A stretch of DNA of 64,000 nucleotides from Pseudonocardia hierapolitana. GTDB taxonomy: Bacteria; Actinomycetota; Actinomycetes; Mycobacteriales; Pseudonocardiaceae. The notes beneath the pieces were generated by a model. The model was not told the DNA's origin. It did not search any database and saw nothing but the letters and a program-made list of their open reading frames with translations. Of the stretch, positions 36,519 through 45,791 are shown in pieces (position 1 is the stretch's first letter; each line of letters opens with the position of its first letter). The DNA is taken from assembly GCF_007994075.1 (NCBI RefSeq), contig NZ_VIWU01000001.1:7192001-7256000 (forward strand), in the 5' to 3' direction. A program made the position numbers and the translations under genes.

Positions 36519-36629
36519 GCTCCCATCCTGTCAACGCCCGCCGGGAGCTTCCCGCCTCGTCCGTTCGCCGGTGGGTGTGGCGCGGTCACCGGCCCGTTAC
36601 CTGGGGGTCAGCGGGTGGGCGCGCGCCCG

Positions 36630-37172
36630 TCAATCGTCATTGCGTCCGCTCGGCGCATCGGGGTTGCTCCGATCGTCGGCGACGCGCGCCAGTACGTCCT
36701 CGGTGATGTCGGCGGGGGAGCGGTCGGTCTCGACGGCGAAGCCCGGCTCGTCGGGGGCGAGGGGTTCGAGCGTGGCGAGCTGGCTCCCCAGGAGGGACGG
36801 CGGCATGTAATGGCCGCGGCGGTTGTCCACCCGGTTCTGGATGAGCTCACGCGGGGCGAGCAGGTGCACGAACCGCACCGAGGGGTGGCCGTCGCGCAGG
36901 AGGTCACGGTAGCTGCGCTTGAGCGCGGAGCAGGTGAGCACCGCGTCGCGGCCTGCGGCCTCCTGCTGCCCGATCCAGGCGGCGATGCGGCGCAGCCACG
37001 GCCAGCGGTCGTCGTCGTCGAGCGGAGTGCCGGCGGCCATCTTGGCCCGGTTGGCCTCCGGGTGCAGGTCGTCGCCCTCGACGAAGACCCAGCCCGTGCG
37101 TTCGACGATCGCGTCGGCGACCGAGGTCTTGCCGACCCCGGAGACGCCCATCACCACCAACGTGCGTGTCAT
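36630..37172 (-). CDS. gntK: gluconokinase (GntK type)
   Basis: This 180-aa P-loop kinase phosphorylates gluconate to 6-phosphogluconate and feeds the pentose-phosphate pathway. The P-loop is VMGVSGVGKTSVADAI (about residues 7-22). The sugar-binding signature is FVEGDDLHPEANRAKMAAG, followed by PLDDDDRWPWL and CSALKRSYRDLLR, all diagnostic of the family. The ATG at 37172 fits the usual short N-terminus. It is divergent from the radical SAM gene, and their 68-base space holds a perfect SOS box whose centre is about 54 bases from this start, so it could also be touched by LexA. Confidence 0.93.
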   Translation of the reverse strand: MTRTLVVMGVSGVGKTSVADAIVERTGWVFVEGDDLHPEANRAKMAAGTPLDDDDRWPWLRRIAAWIGQQEAAGRDAVLTCSALKRSYRDLLRDGHPSVRFVHLLAPRELIQNRVDNRRGHYMPPSLLGSQLATLEPLAPDEPGFAVETDRSPADITEDVLARVADDRSNPDAPSGRNDD

Positions 37173-37205
37173 GGTGGCAGCTTCGCGCATCGCCGGTGCA
37201 CCCGC

Positions 37206-37234
37206 TTGCACCCGGTCTCGAACGGGTGTTCGAT
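37206..37234 (+). promoter_or_regulatory. promoter of the radical SAM gene
   Basis: A -35 TTGCAC (37206-37211) and a -10 TTCGAT (37229-37234) are 17 bases apart, and the ATG follows the -10 after 6 bases. The SOS box covers the spacer and -10, so LexA binding would block this promoter. Confidence 0.6.
37218..37233. promoter_or_regulatory. perfect LexA (SOS) box
   Basis: The sequence TCGAAC-GGGT-GTTCGA is an exact copy of the actinobacterial LexA consensus. It ends 7 bases before the ATG of the radical SAM gene and lies 45 bases from the divergent gluconokinase start. The M. tuberculosis counterpart Rv2578c is also a LexA-regulated gene, as far as I recall. Confidence 0.92.
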
Positions 37235-37240
37235 GTCGGG

Positions 37241-38275
37241 ATGGCTTCCGAGTTCCGCTGGAGCGGGCAGCAGGTGCTCGACGAGGGTGTCGGGGCCGCG
37301 CCGGCGTTGCCGGGGATGCGCGGGCTGCTGCGCTCGGTGCGCACCCCCGAGTTCGCCGGCACGGTGTTCCACGAGGTGGAGGCGAAATCGGCGCTGAACC
37401 GGGTGCCGGGTGCGTCGCCGATGCCGTTCAGCTGGACGGTCAACCCGTACCGGGGATGCAGCCATGCGTGCACCTATTGCTTCGCCAGGAACACGCACAC
37501 CTACCTCGACTTCGACGCGGGCGCCGACTTCGACAGCCAGATCGTGGTGAAGGTCAACATCGCGCGGGTGCTGGAGCGCGAGCTGCGCTCCCCGCGCTGG
37601 AAACGGGAGCCGGTGGCGATGGGCACCAACACCGACCCCTACCAGCGTGCCGAGGGCCGCTACCGGCTGATGCCCGGGATCGTCGGTGCGCTGGCGCGCT
37701 CGGGCACACCGTTCTCGGTGCTCACGAAGGGCACGGTGCTCGCTCGCGACCTTCCGCAGTTGTCCGCGGCGGCGGCCGATGTGCCCGTGTCGCTCGGGGT
37801 GTCCATCGCCCTGCTCGACCGGCCGCTGCAGTCCCGCCTCGAGCCGGGAACCCCGTCACCGGCCGCGCGGTTGGAGCTGGTGCGCCGCATCACCGACGCC
37901 GGCCTCGACTGCGGGGTGATGGTGGCCCCGGTGCTGCCGCTGCTCACCGATTCCGCCGAGGCCCTCGACGCCCTCTTCGCGCAGATCAGCGCCGCGGGAG
38001 CGAGCGGCGCCAGCGTCATCGCCCTCCACCTGCGGCCCGGCACCCGGGAGTGGTTCCAGGCCTGGCTGGCCCGGGAACACCCGCGCCTCGTCGAGCCCTA
38101 CGCCCGCCTGTACCGCCGAGGCTCCTACGTCGTGCCGGATTACCGCCGCATGCTGGCCGAACGCGTCCGCCCGCTGCTGCGCGAGCACGGCCTGGACCGT
38201 GGGGTGGGCATGCCCCGCACCCCGCCGGAGGAGGCCCCACACACGCCGCCTGCGGAGCAGCTGACACTCCTGTAG
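37241..38275 (+). CDS. Rv2578c family radical SAM protein (SplB-like fold)
   Basis: This 344-aa iron-sulfur protein has the radical-SAM Cys motif CSHACTYC at about residue 76, embedded in WTVNPYRGCSHACTYCFARN. The sequence fits the SplB/Rv2578c group: GTNTDPYQRAEGRYRLMPGI is the SAM-binding GTNTDPYQ region, and FSVLTKGTVLARDLPQL follows. Its chemistry is unknown, but SplB relatives repair spore photoproduct in DNA. Together with the perfect SOS box, this supports a role in the DNA-damage response. The ATG at 37241 sits 6 bases after the -10, and earlier starts would run through the LexA site. Confidence 0.9.
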   Translation: MASEFRWSGQQVLDEGVGAAPALPGMRGLLRSVRTPEFAGTVFHEVEAKSALNRVPGASPMPFSWTVNPYRGCSHACTYCFARNTHTYLDFDAGADFDSQIVVKVNIARVLERELRSPRWKREPVAMGTNTDPYQRAEGRYRLMPGIVGALARSGTPFSVLTKGTVLARDLPQLSAAAADVPVSLGVSIALLDRPLQSRLEPGTPSPAARLELVRRITDAGLDCGVMVAPVLPLLTDSAEALDALFAQISAAGASGASVIALHLRPGTREWFQAWLAREHPRLVEPYARLYRRGSYVVPDYRRMLAERVRPLLREHGLDRGVGMPRTPPEEAPHTPPAEQLTLL

Positions 38276-38375
38276 GCGCCACGTCGGACGAGCCGGTCCT
38301 GCGTGAGCCCCCCACAGCGTTCGTGGAGGCGGCGGTTGGACCGGGGTGCGCGGAAACCCGCTGGCTCTGGCCGGA

Positions 38376-38381
38376 TAACCT
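38376..38381 (+). promoter_or_regulatory. -10 box TAACCT of a leaderless start
   Basis: TAACCT is followed after 6 bases by the GTG of aspS; an ATG comes directly after the GTG. The spacing favours GTG at 38388 as the first codon. Confidence 0.6.
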
Positions 38382-38387
38382 CGGCTC

Positions 38388-40196
38388 GTGATGCGCAGCC
38401 ACCCCGCCGGCACTCTCCGTGCCGAGCACGCCGGACAGTCAGTGACACTCGCCGGGTGGGTGGCGCGCCGCCGGGATCACGGCGGCGTGATCTTCATCGA
38501 CCTGCGGGACGCGTCCGGATCGGCGCAGGTGGTGTTCCGCGAGGGCGAGATGGCCGAGCGCGCCCACCGGCTGCGCGCGGAGTTCTGCGTCCAGGTCACC
38601 GGCGAGGTCGTGCGCCGCCCGGCCGGCAACGAGAACCCGGACCTCGCCACCGGCGAGATCGAGATCACCGCCACCGCCCTCACCGTGCTCTCGGAGTCGG
38701 CGCCGCTGCCGTTCCCGCTCGACGAGCACAGCGACGCGAACGAGGAGATCCGCCTCAAGCACCGCTACCTCGACCTGCGCCGCAGCGGCCCGGCGGCAGC
38801 GTTGCGGCTGCGCAGCGAGGCCAACCGGATCGCTCGCACCGTCCTCCACCAGCGGGACTTCGTCGAGGTCGAGACGCCCACGCTCACCCGTTCCACGCCG
38901 GAGGGCGCCCGCGACTTCCTCGTGCCCGCGCGCCTGCGCCCCGGGTCGTGGTACGCGCTGCCGCAGAGCCCGCAGCTGTTCAAGCAGCTGCTCATGGTCG
39001 CCGGTGCCGAGCGCTACTACCAGATCGCGCGCTGCTACCGGGACGAGGACTTCCGCGCCGACCGCCAGCCCGAGTTCACCCAGCTCGACATCGAGATGAG
39101 CTTCGTCGAGCAGGACGACGTGATCGAGCTCGGCGAGGAGATCGTCGCGGCGCTGTGGTCGGAGCTCGCGGGCTACGAGATCCCGCGCCCGATCCCGCGG
39201 CTCACCTACGCCGAGGCGATGGCCCGTTACGGCTCCGACAAGCCCGACCTGCGTTTCGGCGTGGAGCTCACCGACCTCACCGAGTACTTCGCCGACACGG
39301 CCTTCCGGGTGTTCCAGGCGGCCTACGTCGGGGCCGTCGTGATGCCGGGCGGCGCGAGCCAGCCGCGCAAGCAGCTCGACGCGTGGCAGGAGTGGGCGAA
39401 GCAGCGCGGGGCGCGCGGCCTGGCGTACGTCCTCGTCGACGACGACGGGACGGTCAGCGACCGCGGCCCGGTCGTGAAGAACCTCTCCGAGGCCGAGCGG
39501 GAGGGACTGCCGAAGGCCGTCGGTGCCTCACCGGGCGACGCGATCTTCTTCGCCGCCGGCCACCCGTCCGACGCGCGCGACCTGCTCGGCGCCGCCCGGG
39601 GCGAGGTCGCCCGCCGGTGCGGGCTGGTCGACGAGAGCGCGTGGTCGTTCGTGTGGGTCGTGGACGCGCCGATGTTCGAGCGCATCCGGGACGACAAGGG
39701 CAACGAGCTGGGCTGGACGGCGGTGCACCACCCCTTCACCTCCCCCAACCCGGACTGGGTCGACCGCTTCGAGGAGGCGCCGGGCGAGGCGCTGGCCTAC
39801 GCCTACGACATCGTCTGCAACGGCAACGAGATCGGCGGCGGCTCCATCCGTATCCACCGCTCCGACGTGCAGCAGCGGGTGTTCGCCCTGCTCGGCATGG
39901 ACGAGGCGGAGCAGCGGGAGAAGTTCGGCTTCCTGCTCGACGCGTTCGCCTACGGCCCGCCGCCGCACGGCGGTATCGCGTTCGGCTGGGACCGCACCTG
40001 CATGCTGCTGGCGGGGGGCGACTCGATCCGCGACGTGATCGCGTTCCCGAAGACCGGCGGGGGCTACGACCCGCTCACGGCCGCCCCCGCACCGATCACG
40101 GCGGAGCAGCGCAAGGAGGCGGGCGTCGACGCGGTGCCGCCGCCTGCACCGCCCGCGGCGTCACCGGCCGCCGACGAGCCGCCCACCAAGCTGTGA
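38388..40196 (+). CDS. aspS: aspartate--tRNA(Asp/Asn) ligase
   Basis: This 602-aa class IIb synthetase has an N-terminal OB-fold that reads the anticodon ([23 protein letters not shown]). Motif 2 is [20 protein letters not shown], the bacterial GAD insertion follows, and motif 3 is [17 protein letters not shown]. Bacterial-type enzymes in actinobacteria often charge both tRNA-Asp and tRNA-Asn with aspartate, the latter amidated by GatCAB; whether that applies here needs the anticodon residues checked. The GTG at 38388 is 6 bases after a TAACCT box. A Pro/Ala tail ends the protein. Confidence 0.96.
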   Translation: MMRSHPAGTLRAEHAGQSVTLAGWVARRRDHGGVIFIDLRDASGSAQVVFREGEMAERAHRLRAEFCVQVTGEVVRRPAGNENPDLATGEIEITATALTVLSESAPLPFPLDEHSDANEEIRLKHRYLDLRRSGPAAALRLRSEANRIARTVLHQRDFVEVETPTLTRSTPEGARDFLVPARLRPGSWYALPQSPQLFKQLLMVAGAERYYQIARCYRDEDFRADRQPEFTQLDIEMSFVEQDDVIELGEEIVAALWSELAGYEIPRPIPRLTYAEAMARYGSDKPDLRFGVELTDLTEYFADTAFRVFQAAYVGAVVMPGGASQPRKQLDAWQEWAKQRGARGLAYVLVDDDGTVSDRGPVVKNLSEAEREGLPKAVGASPGDAIFFAAGHPSDARDLLGAARGEVARRCGLVDESAWSFVWVVDAPMFERIRDDKGNELGWTAVHHPFTSPNPDWVDRFEEAPGEALAYAYDIVCNGNEIGGGSIRIHRSDVQQRVFALLGMDEAEQREKFGFLLDAFAYGPPPHGGIAFGWDRTCMLLAGGDSIRDVIAFPKTGGGYDPLTAAPAPITAEQRKEAGVDAVPPPAPPAASPAADEPPTKL

Positions 40197-40221
40197 GCGG
40201 TGCAGCCGCGGGGGTGAGCCC

Positions 40222-41157
40222 GTGCTGCACATGAGGGTGATCGCGCCCGCCGACCGCTCGGCCGCGGTGCGGGATCTCCTGGTGGCCGAACCGGGCGCCA
40301 CGCACGTCGCGGTGTTCCCGGGCGCCGCCGTGCAACCGGCGGGGGACGTGATCGAGGCCGATGTGGCCCGCGAGGCCGCGGACGACCTCCTCGGGCAGCT
40401 GTGCACGCTCGGCGTCGACCGGTCGGGCGGGGTCACGCTCGAACTGATCGACACCAGCCTGTCCGACGCGGCCGACGCGGCGGAGGAGGCCGCGCCGGGC
40501 GATCCGCAGGACGCCGTCATCTGGGACGAGGTGGTGGCACGCACGGGCGAGGAGTCCCGGCTCTCGATCAGCTATCAGGCCTTCCTGACCATCGCCTGCC
40601 TGCTGGCGGCCATCGGCGCGATCACCGACTCGCCGGTCACGGTCGTCGGGGCGATGGTGCTGGGGCCGGAGTTCGGGCCGCTCGCGGCCGTCGCCGTGGG
40701 CCTCGTCCTGCGCCGCGGCGACCTCGTCCGCCGCGGCGCCGTCGCGCTGGGCGCCGGGTTCCCGCTGGCCATGGCGGTCACGGCGCTCGGGACGCTGCTG
40801 CTCGACGCCACCGGCCTGCTGTCCACGGCCCAGCTGGCCGACCTCGACCAGGTGGCGTTCATCTACGAGGTCGGCCCGTTCTCGCTGATCGTCGCCCTGC
40901 TGGCCGGCGCCGCCGGGATGCTCTCGCTGACCTCGGCCAAGTCGGCGTCGCTCGTCGGCGTGTTCATCTCGGTGACGACGGTGCCCGCCGCGGCGTTCGC
41001 CTCGGTGGCGCTGGTCGAGGGCCGCTACGTGCAGGCGATGCAGTCCGGGCTCCAGCTGGCCGTCAACCTCGTCGGCATCGTCATCGCGGCAGCCGCCGTC
41101 CTCCTGCTCGCCCGCAGCCGTTCGGAGCGGGGCGGGCGGAAGCTGTCCGCGGGGTAG
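40222..41157 (+). CDS. DUF389 family membrane protein
   Basis: This 311-aa protein has an N-terminal ferredoxin-like domain of about 85 residues (MRVIAPADRSAAVRDLLVAEP and LGVDRSGGVTLELIDT). About six membrane helices follow. The DUF389/TIGR00341 core is AFLTIACLLAAIGAITDSPVTVVGAMVLGPEFGPLAAVAVGLVL, where the AMVLGPEFGP loop is diagnostic. The function of this family is not settled. GTG at 40222 or ATG at 40231 could be the start. It stands between aspS (25-base gap) and the phosphotransferase gene. Confidence 0.85.
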   Translation: MLHMRVIAPADRSAAVRDLLVAEPGATHVAVFPGAAVQPAGDVIEADVAREAADDLLGQLCTLGVDRSGGVTLELIDTSLSDAADAAEEAAPGDPQDAVIWDEVVARTGEESRLSISYQAFLTIACLLAAIGAITDSPVTVVGAMVLGPEFGPLAAVAVGLVLRRGDLVRRGAVALGAGFPLAMAVTALGTLLLDATGLLSTAQLADLDQVAFIYEVGPFSLIVALLAGAAGMLSLTSAKSASLVGVFISVTTVPAAAFASVALVEGRYVQAMQSGLQLAVNLVGIVIAAAAVLLLARSRSERGGRKLSAG

Positions 41158-41160
41158 GGT
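41155..41160 (+). promoter_or_regulatory. -10 box TAGGGT of a leaderless start
   Basis: TAGGGT overlaps the end of the DUF389 gene and lies 7 bases before the ATG of the phosphotransferase gene. This indicates independent transcription. Confidence 0.5.
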
Positions 41161-41167
41161 CGAGACG

Positions 41168-42361
41168 ATGGTTCGCGACCTGGGCAGCTTTCCCAGGCCG
41201 GTGCTCGCTGCGCTGGCTGCCGCAGAGCGGCTGCTCACCCGCCGGTCCGGGGCCGGCGTCGTGCTCGCGGACCCCGAGGATCTCGGGGGGAGCGAGCGGT
41301 CGGTGGTGGCGCGCGCCCGGCTGGTGCGCAACCCGTTCTCGCTGCCGCGCACGATCGTGGTCAAGCACTACCTGGGCGAGCCCGACCCGGACCGTCCCGA
41401 CCCGTTCCACTACGAGGTGGCCAGCTGCCAGCTGTTCACGGCGCTCCCGGCCGATGCGCGCCCGAGCCCGGTGCTGATCGCGCACGACCCGCAGACCCGC
41501 CTGCTGGTGCTCGAGGACCTGGGGCGCAGTTCCACGCTGGCCGACAAGCTCTTCGGGCCGGACGCCGCCGCCGCGCGGAGCAACATGCTCAGCTGGGCCA
41601 GGGCACTGGGCCGGATGCAGGCGGCGACGGCGGGCCGCGAGGGCGACTTCGGGGCACTGTTGCGCCGGCTGGGGGAGCGGGCCTGGCGCGACCCGGTGGC
41701 CGAGGACGCCCGGGTCGCGCTCGCCAAGGGGCCGGCCCTGCTGGCGGGCGAGCTCGGGGTCGACGCCTCGTCCGCGGCGGTGCTGGAGGCCCACGAGACC
41801 GCCCGCCTGCTCGGCGGTACCCGCTACCGGGCGTTCAGCCCGTCCGACACCTGCCCGGACAACAACCTCGTCACCAGCCGTGGCGTGCGGTTCGTCGACT
41901 TCGAGTGGGGGTGCTTCCGCGACGTCGCTCTCGACGCCGCGTACTTCCGCGTGCCGTTCCCCGGTTGCGAGGCGAGCTTCGCCCTGCCGGCCGGCCTGGC
42001 CGACACGATGCTCGAGGCGTGGCGCAACGAGATCGCGGCGGTCTGGCCCGACCTGGACGAGCCCGCCGTGCTCGAGCGCAGGCTGCTGCACGCCCAGCTG
42101 CTGTGGGTGTGGCTCACCACCTGGTGGCTCCTGCCCCGGATCCGCGAGAGGGACCGTCCGATCGGCCCGGACGCCACCCGCTCCCCCCGGATCAGCAGCG
42201 CACTGGGGCACTACTGGCGCCAGATGGCCGGAGCAGCAGAGGAGGGTGGCCTTCCCGCCACCGCCGAGCTCGGCGACGCGGTGGCCGACGCGCTCGCCAA
42301 GCGGTTCCCGGACGCGCCGGGCACCCTGCCGCTCTACCCCGCGTTCCGGTCCGTCGCGTGA
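41168..42361 (+). CDS. APH/choline-kinase-fold phosphotransferase family protein
   Basis: This 397-aa kinase-like protein has a possible nucleotide-binding Lys in SLPRTIVVKHYLG, then PVLIAHDPQTRLLVLEDLG, the hinge segment. The catalytic loop SPSDTCPDNNLVT holds Asp and Asn, and VRFVDFEWGCFRDVALDA has the metal-binding Asp of the DFE motif. This is the aminoglycoside-phosphotransferase fold, but the loop DTCPDNN deviates from the usual HxDxxxxN, so the substrate may differ. Members act on antibiotics, sugars, choline or proteins. The ATG sits 7 bases after a TAGGGT box. Confidence 0.75.
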   Translation: MVRDLGSFPRPVLAALAAAERLLTRRSGAGVVLADPEDLGGSERSVVARARLVRNPFSLPRTIVVKHYLGEPDPDRPDPFHYEVASCQLFTALPADARPSPVLIAHDPQTRLLVLEDLGRSSTLADKLFGPDAAAARSNMLSWARALGRMQAATAGREGDFGALLRRLGERAWRDPVAEDARVALAKGPALLAGELGVDASSAAVLEAHETARLLGGTRYRAFSPSDTCPDNNLVTSRGVRFVDFEWGCFRDVALDAAYFRVPFPGCEASFALPAGLADTMLEAWRNEIAAVWPDLDEPAVLERRLLHAQLLWVWLTTWWLLPRIRERDRPIGPDATRSPRISSALGHYWRQMAGAAEEGGLPATAELGDAVADALAKRFPDAPGTLPLYPAFRSVA

Positions 42362-42461
42362 CCGATCGCCGCTGGTCAGAGCACCGATAGTTCGTCCGCC
42401 CGCCCTCGGTACGTCATCCCGCGAACACTCCCGGTGAGCCGGCATCGGTGATCGTGGCGGT

Positions 42462-43310
42462 GTGAGCGTGCAGCCGTCGACTGTGCCACCACCCGACCCC
42501 TTCCGGCCCCGACTCACCCTCGTCCCGGAGCCGCGGCCACGCCCGGTCCGCACGCTGGTGACGCTCGGCGACTCCACCGCCGCCGGCCTCGGCGACCCGA
42601 TGCCGGGGGGCGGGTGGCGCGGGTTCTCCGTGCTGCTGGCCGAGGCGCTCGGCGCGCGGCTGGTGAACCCGGCCGTCACCGGTGCCCGGATGGCCGACGT
42701 CCGCCGCGACCAGCTCCCCGTGGTCCTCGCGGAGGAACCGGACGTCGGGGTGGTCTTCGTCGGGATGAACGACACCCTGCGCTCGGACTTCGACCCGGTC
42801 CGGCTGCGGGCCGACCTCGCCGCGACGGTTGGCGCGCTGCGCTCCGCCGGGGCGTACGTGCTGGTGATGCGCTACCACGACCACACGCGGGTGTTCCCGT
42901 TGCCGGCGCCGCTGCGCCGGGCCCTGTGGCGGCGGGTCGTGGCGCTGAACCTGGCCGTCGACGCCGTCGTCACGGAGACGGGCGCGGGGATCGGCGTCCT
43001 CGACCTGGACGCGTTGCCGGGCGGATACGAACCCGCCGCATGGGCGGTCGACCGGCTGCATCCCTCCGAGCTGGGGCACCGGATGGTCGCCGCCGGGCTC
43101 GCCGCGCTGCTCGCCGGCGCAGGCTTCGCGGTGCCCGGCCGGGTGAGCATGCAGTGCGGTGGCGGCCGGGAGGTGACGGCCCTGCACCGGGCCGCATGGC
43201 TGGTGTTCAAGGGCGTGCCGTGGCTGGTGCGGCGCGCCCGGGACCTCGGCCCGGTGATCGTCCAGGGCCTCGCAGGTGAGCTGCGCGCGGGGCTCACCGG
43301 CCGCTGCTGA
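42462..43310 (+). CDS. SGNH/GDSL hydrolase
   Basis: This 282-aa esterase-like protein shows block I VTLGDSTAAGLGDP (Ser nucleophile near residue 32), block III VVFVGMNDTLRSDF with Asn, and the block V pair DRLHPSELGHRM with Asp and His. There is no clear signal peptide: the N-terminus is Pro-rich and polar. It may therefore act in the cytoplasm on acyl groups or small esters. The C-terminal 60 residues are extra, basic and helical. GTG at 42462 is the first codon in a suitable place. Substrate unknown. Confidence 0.87.
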   Translation: MSVQPSTVPPPDPFRPRLTLVPEPRPRPVRTLVTLGDSTAAGLGDPMPGGGWRGFSVLLAEALGARLVNPAVTGARMADVRRDQLPVVLAEEPDVGVVFVGMNDTLRSDFDPVRLRADLAATVGALRSAGAYVLVMRYHDHTRVFPLPAPLRRALWRRVVALNLAVDAVVTETGAGIGVLDLDALPGGYEPAAWAVDRLHPSELGHRMVAAGLAALLAGAGFAVPGRVSMQCGGGREVTALHRAAWLVFKGVPWLVRRARDLGPVIVQGLAGELRAGLTGRC

Positions 43311-43319
43311 TCGAGCCCG

Positions 43320-43544
43320 TCAGGCGGCGCGGCGCAGGGGGACCGGTGCCACCGGTGACGTCGGCGAGGCCACGGCGAGCAGCGCTTCGATCCGCCACAG
43401 TTGCGCGCGGGTGCAGGTGGGGCAGATCCAGGTGATCGAGCCGTCCGGCTCGTGCTGGCTGCTCCAGGCGAGTCCCGCGGCATCGGCGGGGGTGCGTGCG
43501 AGGGCGCAGAGTGGGCAAGCCGTCTTGTCGGCCCTGTTGTCCAT
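43320..43544 (-). CDS. small zinc-ribbon protein
   Basis: This 74-aa hypothetical protein has a likely zinc site formed by CPLC (residues 10-13) and CPTC (about residues 41-44), with a SITWICPTCTRAQLWRIEALL segment typical of small actinobacterial ribbon proteins. AGGAGG lies just before the ATG at 43544. No function is known. Its stop lies only 9 bases from the convergent SGNH gene. Confidence 0.6.
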   Translation of the reverse strand: MDNRADKTACPLCALARTPADAAGLAWSSQHEPDGSITWICPTCTRAQLWRIEALLAVASPTSPVAPVPLRRAA

Positions 43545-43700
43545 GCCTCCTGAGGCTCCCGGGTCCCGATTGCGACGGGATGAACCCCGGATAAAGGTTA
43601 CGCTGCGTGGACATCCGACTACTGGAGGTCCTCCGGTGTCGGTGCTCCCGCCGCCCGGTACGCGCGTGGCTAGCATCGCTGGCCGAGGGGAGGGGTCGCG

Positions 43701-44573
43701 GTGGAGCGGATCGGCACCTTGACCGAGGCCGACTGGGAAGCGCACCGCCCCGCGGTCTTCGGGGCGGCCTACCGGATCCTCGGCACCGTGGCCGAGGCCG
43801 AGGACGTGGCGCAGGAGGTCTGGTTGCGCGCCGCGGCGGCCGACCTGTCGGAGGTGCGCGACCTGCGGGCCTGGCTGGTGACCGTGGCCGCCCGGACGTC
43901 CTACAACGTGTTGAAGTCGGCGCGCGTCCGCCGCGAGTCCTACGTCGGGCCATGGCTGCCGGAACCGCTGCTGACCGGGCCGGACGTCGCTGCGGACGTT
44001 CTCGTGGACGAGTCGGTGGGAACGGCGATGTTGCTGGTCATGGAGACCCTCGCCCCCGCGGAGCGCGTCGCGCTGGTGCTGCACGACGTCTTCGACTTCC
44101 CGTTCGGCCGGATCGCCGAGGTGATCGGCAGCACGCCTGCCGCCAGTCGCAAGCTCGCGTCCAGGGCGCGGGCGCGGGTCGCCGCGGCCGGGGAGCGGCC
44201 CAGGGCGTCCAGGGCCGAGACCGAGCGGGTGCTCAAGGCGTTCAAGGCGGCGGCCGACGCGGGGGACATGGCGGGGTTGATCGAGCTGCTGGACCCCGCG
44301 GCCGTCTACGTCGCCGACGGCGGCGGCAGGATGACCGCCGCGCGCAGGCCGGTCCAGGGTGCCGAGCGGATCGCCCTGCTGGCGATCAGGCAGGTCGAGC
44401 TCAGGCGGCCCGACGCGTTCCGCATCGTCGAGGTGAACGGGCATCCCGCCCTTGCCACCTACCAGGAGGGCGAGCTGGTCTGGCTCGACACGGTGGAGGT
44501 CACCGACGGGCGGATCACGGCGCTGCGGCGGCTGGCCAATCCCGAGAAACTCGCGCACCTCGGTCACACATGA
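43701..44573 (+). CDS. sigJ: ECF41-type RNA polymerase sigma factor (SigJ-like)
   Basis: This 290-aa sigma factor has region 2 (VFGAAYRILGTVAEAEDVAQEVWLRA, about residues 20-45) and region 4 (ERVALVLHDVFDFPFGRIAEVIGSTPAASRKLASRARAR). The WLPEPL motif sits between them, characteristic of ECF41. A C-terminal SnoaL-like domain (about residues 175-290) carries DGGGR, close to the DGGGK motif known to tune activity in this group. No anti-sigma gene is present, as expected for ECF41, whose C-terminal domain takes that role. The usual COE partners are here: an oxidoreductase and an epimerase-like gene follow directly. GTG start after GGGGAGGGG. Confidence 0.92.
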   Translation: MERIGTLTEADWEAHRPAVFGAAYRILGTVAEAEDVAQEVWLRAAAADLSEVRDLRAWLVTVAARTSYNVLKSARVRRESYVGPWLPEPLLTGPDVAADVLVDESVGTAMLLVMETLAPAERVALVLHDVFDFPFGRIAEVIGSTPAASRKLASRARARVAAAGERPRASRAETERVLKAFKAAADAGDMAGLIELLDPAAVYVADGGGRMTAARRPVQGAERIALLAIRQVELRRPDAFRIVEVNGHPALATYQEGELVWLDTVEVTDGRITALRRLANPEKLAHLGHT

Positions 44574-44642
44574 GGCCGCTGTCTTGACTCCCTGCCGAAC
44601 CCTCCGATCCCGGGGGGCGAGGTGCGAGGGAGGACAGACCTC

Positions 44643-45791
44643 ATGGCAGACGTTGTGATCGTCGGAGGCGGTTTCGCGGGCGTGTGGAGCGCAGCGGGAG
44701 CGGCGCTGGCCCGCGGGGACGCAGACCTGCGCATCACGCTCGTCGCGCCGAACGAGCACATGGTGCTGCGGCCGCGCCTGTACGAGCCGGAGCCGGACCT
44801 GGCCGCGGTCGAGCTCAGCAGGATCCTCGGGCCGATCGCCGTCGAGCACGTCCGGGCCACGGTGAGCACGATCGACACCGACCGCCGCGTCGTGGTGGCC
44901 GACGGTGCGGAGATCGGCTACGACCGTCTCGTGCTGGCGGCGGGCAGCGAGCTCGTCCGGCCCGACGGACTGCCCGGGGCCGAACGGCTCTTCGACATCG
45001 ACACCCTGGACGGGGCCCGGCGGCTCACCGCGCACCTGCGCGGCCGCGAGGACTACTCCGCCGTGGTCGTCGGCGCCGGGTTCGTCGGCCTGGAGGCCGC
45101 TACCGCGCTGGCCGCGCGGGGCCGGGTGCTGCTGGTGGACCGCTCGGATGTGGTCGGTGACCAGCTCGGCCCCGGCCCGCGGGAGGCGATCGAGGCCGCG
45201 CTGGACGAGCTGGGCATCGAGCGCCGCCTCGGGACGACGGTGACGGAGGTCGGCGACGGGTACGCCGTCCTCTCCGACGGCACCGGCGTCGCGGCGGACG
45301 CGGTGGTCTGGTCTGTGGGGATGCGGGCCAGCCGGCTCACCGAGCAGATCTCCGAGGAGCTCGACGGCCTCGGCCGGGTGCCGGTCGACCGGCACCTGCG
45401 CGGCCTTCCCGAGGTGTTCGTCGCCGGCGACACGGCCGCGGCGGCCGTCGACGCCCTGCACACGGTCATGCAGGCCTGCCAGCACGCCACCCCGCTCGGC
45501 AAGGTCGCCGGGTACAACGCGGCGGCCGACCTGCTCGGCGTGCCGCTGCGCGAGTTCACCCCCGGCCCGTACGTCACCTGCCTGGACCTCGGCGGTGCGG
45601 GCGGGATCTTCACGCGGGGCTGGGATCGTAGGGTGATGGCCTCGGGCGCCGACGGCGGGGAGATCAAGAGGCAGATCAACCTGGCGATCCACCCGCCGGT
45701 CGACGACGCCGAGGCGATCCTCGCCGCCGCGGATCGGGTCCGCATCGAGCTCCCCTTCTTCCCCCGCGACGAGGAGGTACCCGCCGCATGA
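44643..45791 (+). CDS. FAD/NAD(P)-dependent oxidoreductase (NDH-2-like)
   Basis: This 382-aa two-dinucleotide-binding flavoprotein has the first Rossmann motif VVIVGGGFAGVWSAAGAAL (residues 4-22), the GRLVLAAGSEL-type segment YDRLVLAAGSELVRPDG, the second Rossmann motif SAVVVGAGFVGLEAATALAARG (about residue 140), and VFVAGDTAAAAVD with the FAD-contact Asp. It resembles type II NADH dehydrogenases and related quinone or thiol reductases, but electron partners are unknown. GGGAGGACAG lies before the ATG. It is the oxidoreductase member of an ECF41 set and overlaps the next gene by 4 bases. Confidence 0.88.
   Translation: MADVVIVGGGFAGVWSAAGAALARGDADLRITLVAPNEHMVLRPRLYEPEPDLAAVELSRILGPIAVEHVRATVSTIDTDRRVVVADGAEIGYDRLVLAAGSELVRPDGLPGAERLFDIDTLDGARRLTAHLRGREDYSAVVVGAGFVGLEAATALAARGRVLLVDRSDVVGDQLGPGPREAIEAALDELGIERRLGTTVTEVGDGYAVLSDGTGVAADAVVWSVGMRASRLTEQISEELDGLGRVPVDRHLRGLPEVFVAGDTAAAAVDALHTVMQACQHATPLGKVAGYNAAADLLGVPLREFTPGPYVTCLDLGGAGGIFTRGWDRRVMASGADGGEIKRQINLAIHPPVDDAEAILAAADRVRIELPFFPRDEEVPAA

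Noticed and set aside
44562..44588. GGTCACA followed 16 bases later by TGAC, as a possible ECF41 promoter (consensus TGTCACA-N16-CGTC) for the oxidoreductase gene
   Set aside because: The -35-like part fits at six of seven positions, but the -10 part matches only one of four, so it is not listed as a promoter.
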